A DNA stretch of 64,000 bases from Deltaproteobacteria bacterium. Lineage in GTDB: Bacteria; Desulfobacterota; Binatia; JACPRU01. A program made the translations under genes and the position numbers. The notes under the pieces are model-generated. The model saw only the letters and a program-made list of their open reading frames with translations. It did no database searches and was not told the origin of the DNA. This document shows positions 59,619 to 64,000 of this stretch, piece after piece. The DNA is taken from assembly GCA_016189835.1 (NCBI GenBank), contig JACPRU010000018.1, forward strand, positions 44,210 to 108,209, given 5' to 3'. The stretch's first letter is position 1; each line of letters opens with the position of its first letter.

Positions 59619-61016
59619 ATGAGACCCCAGAAGACCCTCGGAGACCTGAAGTGCGACGGCGTCGCCGTGCTCGAGGTTCGCGAGGAGCTGCGCAAGAACC
59701 TCATCGAGCGTCTGACGCGCGCGGAGCGGATCCTGCCGGGGATCGTCGGCTACGACGACTCGGTGATCCCCGAGCTCGAGAACGCGATCCTCGCCGGGCA
59801 CCACATGGTGTTTCTCGGCGAGCGCGGCCAGGCCAAGAGCCGGATCATCCGCAGCCTGGTCGGATTGCTCGACGAAGAGGTGCCGGTGGTCGCGGGCTGC
59901 GAGCTGAACGACAATCCCTACGCGCCGATCTGCAAGCGCTGCATCGTCCGCTTGTCCGAGCTCGGCGACGCGCTGCCGGTCGACTGGCTGCGCCGCGAGC
60001 GGCGCTACGGGGAGAAGCTCGCCACCCCCGACGTCTCGATCGCCGACCTGATCGGCGAGATCGATCCCGTGAAGGTCGCCGAGGGTCGCTACCTCGCCGA
60101 CGAGGAGACCATCCACTACGGGCTCGTGCCGCGCAGCAATCGCGGCATCTTCGCCATCAACGAGCTTCCCGATCTGACGGAGAAGGTGCAGGTCGGGCTC
60201 TTCAACCTGATGGAAGAGAAGGACGTCCAGATCAAGGGCTACAAGATCCAACTGCCGCTCGACGTGGTGATCGTCGCCAGCGCCAACCCGGAGGATTACA
60301 CGAGCCGCGGGCGCATCATCACCCCGCTCAAGGATCGCTTCGACGTCCAGATTCGCACCCACTACCCGAAGACCATCGAGGACGAGATCGCCATCATGGA
60401 GCAGGAGGTGCCGCAGCGGGAGTACGGGCAGCGGCCGCTGCGCGTTCCGCCGTTCCTGAAGGAGATCCTCGCGCAGCTCACCATGGAGGCGCGGGCGTCG
60501 AGCGAGATCAACCAGTCCTCGGGCGTCAGCGTGCGGGTGACCATCAACAATTACGAGAGCATCCTCTCCAACGCGGAGAAGCGCGCGCTGCGCCTGCGCG
60601 AGCCGGAGGTCGTTCCCCGGCTCTCCGATCTGCCGAGCCTGTTCGCCTCCACCACCGGCAAGATCGAGGTCGAGTACGTCGGCGAGGACGTCAAGGAGGA
60701 GGACGTGATCGAGCGCCTGCTCAACCGCGCCATCCTCAAGGTGTTCGACAAGTATGCCAAGGTCGACGACCTGAAGCGGGTGGTCGAGTACTTCGAGCAG
60801 GGCTGGGGCGTGGAGGTCTCGGACGTCATGCCGTCGGAGGAATACCTCGAGGGCATCCGCGGCATCCCGGGCTTGCGCGAGGGCATCCTCGCGCTCGGCC
60901 CGTTCGAGAGTCCCGGGCTGATGGCGGCGGCGGCGGAGTTCCTGCTCGAGGGCCTCCACCTCCACCAGAAGGTCAACAAGGAACGGGAGGGTGGGCGATA
61001 CGTCTACCGGGCCTGA
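59619..61016 (+). CDS. MoxR/Mg-chelatase-like AAA+ ATPase
   Basis: A 465-residue AAA+ protein related to ChlI/BchI and MoxR. The Walker A-like motif is LGERGQAKSRIIRSL near residue 68, with Ala where the final Gly is usual, and Walker B-like GIFAINELPDLTEKVQ near residue 185 has NE in place of DE. Sensor 1 is VIVASANPEDYTSRGRI. Such ATPases pair with a VWA-domain protein as a metal-insertion or chaperone complex. The partner is encoded at 61225. No tetrapyrrole or methanol-dehydrogenase gene is near. A good near-leaderless promoter precedes it. Confidence 0.88.
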   Translation: MRPQKTLGDLKCDGVAVLEVREELRKNLIERLTRAERILPGIVGYDDSVIPELENAILAGHHMVFLGERGQAKSRIIRSLVGLLDEEVPVVAGCELNDNPYAPICKRCIVRLSELGDALPVDWLRRERRYGEKLATPDVSIADLIGEIDPVKVAEGRYLADEETIHYGLVPRSNRGIFAINELPDLTEKVQVGLFNLMEEKDVQIKGYKIQLPLDVVIVASANPEDYTSRGRIITPLKDRFDVQIRTHYPKTIEDEIAIMEQEVPQREYGQRPLRVPPFLKEILAQLTMEARASSEINQSSGVSVRVTINNYESILSNAEKRALRLREPEVVPRLSDLPSLFASTTGKIEVEYVGEDVKEEDVIERLLNRAILKVFDKYAKVDDLKRVVEYFEQGWGVEVSDVMPSEEYLEGIRGIPGLREGILALGPFESPGLMAAAAEFLLEGLHLHQKVNKEREGGRYVYRA

Positions 61017-61224
61017 GCGACGGGGCCGAACGTCCGCGGCCCGCGACGTGAGATCCGAGATGCGCTCCCCCTCGCGCGGCCCGTTCGCGGCCGCGCGGCG
61101 GTATGGGGCTACCAAATCCTCGTTGCCGCGCGAAGACATGAGATGAAGATGCGCCAAGACGCGACCGGCGTTTCGGTTGCGGCCGTGCCGCTCTGAGAGA
61201 CGCCGGGCCGCTCGCGGCGAGGCG
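61017..61224. other. Intergenic region with repeat copy B
   Basis: A 208-base gap between the ATPase and VWA genes. It contains the second copy of the dispersed repeat at about 61117-61196, and otherwise nothing recognised. Confidence 0.6.
61161..61196. repeat. Dispersed repeat, copy B
   Basis: GCGACCGGCGTTTCGGTTGC and the following GGCCGTGCCGC match copy A at 38787-38821 with three mismatches and one gap. Upstream, ATGAGAT (61138-61144) also aligns with 38765-38771. Confidence 0.6.
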
Positions 61225-62808
61225 ATGTTTCGCAACCGCTACACCCGCTGGGACGGCAGCCAGCGAATCCAACTGACGCCGTCTCAGGTCTTCGAGAAGC
61301 TCTCCGAATACCTGTCCTTCACCGACGACCTGCAGCAGGCGATGGATTGGCTGCTGCGGCAGGGGCTGGAGTGGGAGGGCGCGCGGGTCGTCGGGCTCGA
61401 CGATCTGCTCGAGCAGCTGCGCGAGGAGATGCGCAAGCGCTACCGCGAGTACAACCTCGACCATGCTCTCGACGAGATCCGGCAGAAGCTCGGCGAAGTC
61501 CTCGATCTCGAGCGCTCCGCGCTCGAGGGGAAGGGCGAAGAGGGCCGCCGCAAGCAGGAGCTTCTCGCGCGGTTGCCGACGCGGCTCAGCCAGGCGATCG
61601 AGCAGCTCCGGCACTACTCGTTCGAGGACGACGACGCGCGGCGCGCGTTCGAGAACCTGCTCGAGGAGCTGCGCGACATCCGCGACCTCGAGGAGTTCCG
61701 CCGCCGGTACGGCGACCTGTTCCACGGCCAGCAATCGCTCGACTACGAACAGGCGGTCGAGCTGATGCGCGAGATGGAGCGGCTGAAGAAGCTCGAGGAG
61801 GACCTGTTCTCGGGGAACCTGAGCGGCATCGACCTCGAGGCGATGCGCGAGATGCTCGGCGAGCGAGCCTGGCAGGACGCGCAGACGCTGCAGCGGATCA
61901 TGAAGATGGTCGCCGAATCGGGCTACGTCCTGCAGCAGGGGGCGAAGCAGAAGCTCTCCCCGAAGGGAGTGCGCAAGATCGGCCAGCTCGCGCTGCGCGA
62001 CATCTACCAGAACCTGCTGCGCGACCGGCTCGGCAGTCATCCGGCCGACCGCCGCGGACCGTCGCAGATCCGTCCCGACCAGACGCGCCCCTACCGGTAT
62101 GGAGATCCCCTCCATCTCGATCTGGTGGCGACGTTGAAGAAGGCGCTCGCCCGGCGGCTGGGAACGCCGCTGCCGCTCGAGCCCGGCGATTTCGAGATCT
62201 TCGAGACCGACGCGAGCACGACGACCTCCACCGTGCTGCTGCTCGACATGAGCTGGTCGATGAGCTGGGAAGGGCGGTTCGCCGCCGCGAAGAAGGTGGC
62301 GCTCGCGCTGGAGAGCCTGCTGCGGTCGCGCTATCCGCGCGACTACTTCGGCATGGTCGGGTTCTTCACCCGCGCCGTCGAGCTGAAGCTCCAGGACCTG
62401 CCGGAGGCTTCCTGGAACATGGGCGACCCGTTCACCAACCTGCAGGACGGCCTGCGGCTCGCGGGCGACCTGCTCGCCAAGCACCCCAGCCGCAACCAGC
62501 ACATCATCGTCATCACCGACGGCCAGCCGACCGCGTACTTCTCCCGCGGCCGGCTGTACTGCGAATGGCCGCTGTCGTTCGGCGGGATCAGTACGCGCGC
62601 CGCCGCCGAGACGCTGAAGGAAGTCGAGCGCGCCACCCGCCGGGGCATCGTCATCAACACGTTCATGCTCGACGACAGCCCGCCGCTGCGGGCCTTCGTC
62701 GAGCGCATGACCCGCATCAACAAGGGACGCGCGCTCTATACGCGCCCGGATCATCTCGGCGAGTATCTGCTCGTCGACTATCTCGGGCGGCGCCGGAAGA
62801 AGGTCTAG
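61225..62808 (+). CDS. VWA-domain protein, partner of the MoxR-like ATPase
   Basis: A 527-residue protein. The first 330 residues are helical and highly charged, with coiled-coil-like stretches (LEQLREEMRKRYREYNLDHALDEIRQKLGEV). The VWA domain starts near residue 335: TVLLLDMSWSMSWEGRF holds the MIDAS motif DxSxS, with Thr/Asp contributions further on (VITDGQPTAYF). It resembles CoxE/ChlD-type partners of AAA+ ATPases. ATG 61225 is chosen over an upstream start that falls in the repeat. The job of the pair is unknown. Confidence 0.85.
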   Translation: MFRNRYTRWDGSQRIQLTPSQVFEKLSEYLSFTDDLQQAMDWLLRQGLEWEGARVVGLDDLLEQLREEMRKRYREYNLDHALDEIRQKLGEVLDLERSALEGKGEEGRRKQELLARLPTRLSQAIEQLRHYSFEDDDARRAFENLLEELRDIRDLEEFRRRYGDLFHGQQSLDYEQAVELMREMERLKKLEEDLFSGNLSGIDLEAMREMLGERAWQDAQTLQRIMKMVAESGYVLQQGAKQKLSPKGVRKIGQLALRDIYQNLLRDRLGSHPADRRGPSQIRPDQTRPYRYGDPLHLDLVATLKKALARRLGTPLPLEPGDFEIFETDASTTTSTVLLLDMSWSMSWEGRFAAAKKVALALESLLRSRYPRDYFGMVGFFTRAVELKLQDLPEASWNMGDPFTNLQDGLRLAGDLLAKHPSRNQHIIVITDGQPTAYFSRGRLYCEWPLSFGGISTRAAAETLKEVERATRRGIVINTFMLDDSPPLRAFVERMTRINKGRALYTRPDHLGEYLLVDYLGRRRKKV

Positions 62809-62897
62809 CGGCCCGGGCCGACATGCCCGGGCCGGCGTCCCGGGCGGGGATCCTCGCGCCCGCGGTCGCCGACCGCCACGGCGCCCGGCCGGTCGCC

Positions 62898-62925
62898 TTG
62901 ACGGCGGGTCGAGGCGACTTACCTT
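62898..62925 (+). promoter_or_regulatory. Candidate hsp20 promoter
   Basis: TTGACG (62898-62903), 16 bases, then TACCTT (62920-62925). It would give a leader of about 40 bases containing the two hairpins before the start codon. Confidence 0.35.
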
Positions 62926-62935
62926 CGCTGGCGAA

Positions 62936-62971
62936 GCGCTCCGACGAGCGCGACGACGAAAGGAGACTTTC
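62936..62971 (+). promoter_or_regulatory. Possible RNA thermometer in the hsp20 leader
   Basis: Two hairpins precede ATG 62973. The first pairs GCGCTC (62936-62941) with GAGCGC (62946-62951) over a CGAC loop. The second pairs GAAAG (62958-62962) with CTTTC (62967-62971), closed by GAGA, a GNRA tetraloop. The second is A/U-rich, ends one base before the ATG and contains the ribosome binding site AAGGAG. A further GC hairpin (62923-62936) lies upstream. The architecture recalls ROSE-type thermometers, but sequence similarity to ROSE is not seen. Confidence 0.45.
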
Positions 62972-62972
62972 C

Positions 62973-63419
62973 ATGGCGCTGATTCGATTCTCGCGCGACC
63001 TCGATCCCGTCGATGCGTTGCTGACGTTGCAGCGGGAGCTCGGCCGGGTGTTCGACAGGCCGTTCGGATTCGATCTCGGACCCTCGGGGCGGGACGTCTA
63101 TCCCGCGGTCAACGTGTTCACCGAGCGGGACGGTTACGTCCTGCGCCTGGAGGTCCCCGGGGTGGCGCCCGAAGACCTCTCGATCCAGGCCGAGGGCCGT
63201 ACGCTGACGATCTCCGGGAAGCGCGAGGTGCGGGCGCCCGAGAACGGCAGCTTCCATCGCCGCGAACGCGGCGCCGGGGACTTCCGCCGCTCCGTGCAGT
63301 TGCCGCGCGACGTCGACCCCTCCAAGGCGCAGGCCTCCTGCAAGCACGGCATCCTGACGGTTCGCGTTCCGAAGCGGGAAGAAGCGAAGCCGCGCCAGAT
63401 CGCCATCCAGGCCGCGTGA
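62973..63419 (+). CDS. Small heat-shock protein, Hsp20/alpha-crystallin family
   Basis: A 148-residue holdase. The alpha-crystallin domain runs from YPAVNVFTERDGYVLRLEVPGVAPEDLSIQ (about residue 43) to HGILTVRVPKREEAKPRQIAIQ, with the conserved motif GILTVRVPK. It prevents aggregation of unfolded proteins. Length and the N-terminal MALIRFSRDLDPVDALLTLQREL fit class A bacterial sHSPs. Its leader may form a thermometer, and the RpoH, Lon and CbpA/M genes in the window belong to the same physiology. Confidence 0.95.
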   Translation: MALIRFSRDLDPVDALLTLQRELGRVFDRPFGFDLGPSGRDVYPAVNVFTERDGYVLRLEVPGVAPEDLSIQAEGRTLTISGKREVRAPENGSFHRRERGAGDFRRSVQLPRDVDPSKAQASCKHGILTVRVPKREEAKPRQIAIQAA

Positions 63420-63474
63420 CGGGTCGCGATCACCGCCAGTTGATCGCGCCGGAACTCCGGCCGGAGCGCAACGC

Positions 63475-63813
63475 ATGAACTGGACGCTGCTCGGAGCCCT
63501 GCTGGGCTTCGCGGGTGTGGCGGCGGGGGCATTCGGCGCGCACGGCCTGCGCTCGCTGGTGACGCCGCAGCGGCTGGAGATTTTCGAGACCGCCGTCCGC
63601 TACCAGATGATTCACGCCCTGGCGATCCTGCTCGCCGGCCTGCTCGGCGCCCCGCAAGCGGGATGGTGCTTCGCCGCCGGGATCGGCGTGTTCTGCGGCA
63701 GCCTCTACCTGCTGGTGCTCACCGATCAGCGCTGGCTCGGTGCGGTCACGCCGATCGGCGGCCTGCTGTTCCTCGCCGGTTGGGCGCTGCTGGCGCTCGC
63801 TTCCAGGAAATGA
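63475..63813 (+). CDS. DUF423 membrane protein
   Basis: A 112-residue protein with four hydrophobic helices. The start MNWTLLGALLGFAGVAAGAFGAHGLRSLVTPQRLEIFETAVRYQMIHALAI is characteristic of DUF423 (YgdD-like), including GAFGAHGL and YQMIHALA. The function of the family is unknown. It lies 55 bases after hsp20 and has a GGAGCGCAAC-type weak ribosome binding site. Confidence 0.92.
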   Translation: MNWTLLGALLGFAGVAAGAFGAHGLRSLVTPQRLEIFETAVRYQMIHALAILLAGLLGAPQAGWCFAAGIGVFCGSLYLLVLTDQRWLGAVTPIGGLLFLAGWALLALASRK

Positions 63814-64000
63814 GAACCGCTGTGCAGCGGATGACAAAGTCCCTCGCGAGGCGACCGCGTCAGTCGCGGGACGAGCGGTGCCGGGGTCCGGAGGAGCACG
63901 GCGAATCAACGGCTTAGCGCTCGGCTCCGGGGAGGAGCCGGGGCTGGCTGACGGTGCGCGACTTGCATCCCCTCTTGGCAGTTCTTTCCTTCCCTCCGCC
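63814..64000. other. Terminal intergenic region with several hairpins, no gene
   Basis: The last 187 bases contain no open reading frame of note. Hairpins include CCGCT/AGCGG after the DUF423 stop, GTCCC/GGGAC enclosing GCGAC/GTCGC (about 63840-63873), and a perfect 7-bp CGGCTCC/GGAGCCG near 63925-63945. No T-tract follows any of them. This could be part of a structured RNA cut by the window edge, or only GC-rich chance pairing. Confidence 0.4.

Overview
The window is a very GC-rich (roughly 70% by eye), densely coding bacterial chromosome segment with about 58 protein genes on both strands and no rRNA, tRNA, CRISPR array, prophage or transposase gene. Split ADP-heptose synthesis genes (rfaE1, rfaE2), a predicted Omp85-like outer-membrane barrel, MCE-type and BamE-like envelope proteins, PlsB, SppA and a PilB/GspE ATPase point to a Gram-negative organism. 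The RpoH-type sigma factor, CbpA/CbpM pair, DUF6178-like protein, YchF paralogue and an SdhC-type anchor of the mycobacterial kind suggest a deltaproteobacterial-grade lineage (Myxococcota, Desulfobacterota or Binatota). That placement is inference.

Layout. 1-1612: end of a DnaJ/CbpA co-chaperone, its modulator CbpM and a sigma-32-type factor. 1619-9120: aldo/keto reductase, YchF-like GTPase, threonine ammonia-lyase, a small unknown protein, Lon and TrmI. 9214-13957: a heterodimeric ABC exporter and a lipoprotein aminopeptidase joined by 4-bp overlaps. 14058-19751: PilB/GspE ATPase, then an ABC-2 exporter and a transglutaminase-like protein on the minus strand. 19916-23276: a succinate dehydrogenase operon whose flavoprotein gene has an in-frame TAG. 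23392-31258: Mut7-C/zinc-ribbon/BamE-like trio, RluA-type synthase, PlsB, an RlmD-like methyltransferase and a DUF6178-like protein. 31398-37280: cupredoxin-like protein, an amidohydrolase-like/MCE operon and an M1-like/outer-membrane-barrel fusion. 37354-46637: B12-radical SAM protein, rfaE1-yicC-gmk, relA/spoT-ridA, rpmB, rfaE2, pgi. 46681-50299: mutL-miaA-accA. 50419-58950: the classical pheA-hisC-tyrA-aroA-cmk-rpsA-sppA-ihfB order. 59033-63813: HIT protein, a MoxR-like ATPase/VWA pair, Hsp20 and DUF423.

How the genes work together. A proteostasis theme runs through the window (CbpA/CbpM, RpoH, Lon, Hsp20). The pheA-hisC-tyrA-aroA run makes phenylalanine and tyrosine, with HisC the likely aromatic aminotransferase. 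rfaE1, rfaE2 and pgi feed LPS core heptose and central sugar metabolism.

The most unusual signal is a dispersed palindromic repeat at 18251-18305, 28283-28355 and 41422-41500. Two copies fold as a long perfect stem closing three 9-nt mini-hairpins that tile the interior exactly, and they differ only in mini-hairpin loops, in one compensatory T:A to G:C pair and in outer-arm length. The first mini-hairpin contains GCGAAGC, known as an exceptionally stable single-stranded DNA hairpin. Partial copies appear to have entered coding sequence at 29546-29585 and possibly 12058-12126. Other points of interest are short TGCTA-type minus-10 elements a few bases from start codons, the nonsense codon in sdhA, two unusual fusions and a hairpin over the hsp20 ribosome binding site.
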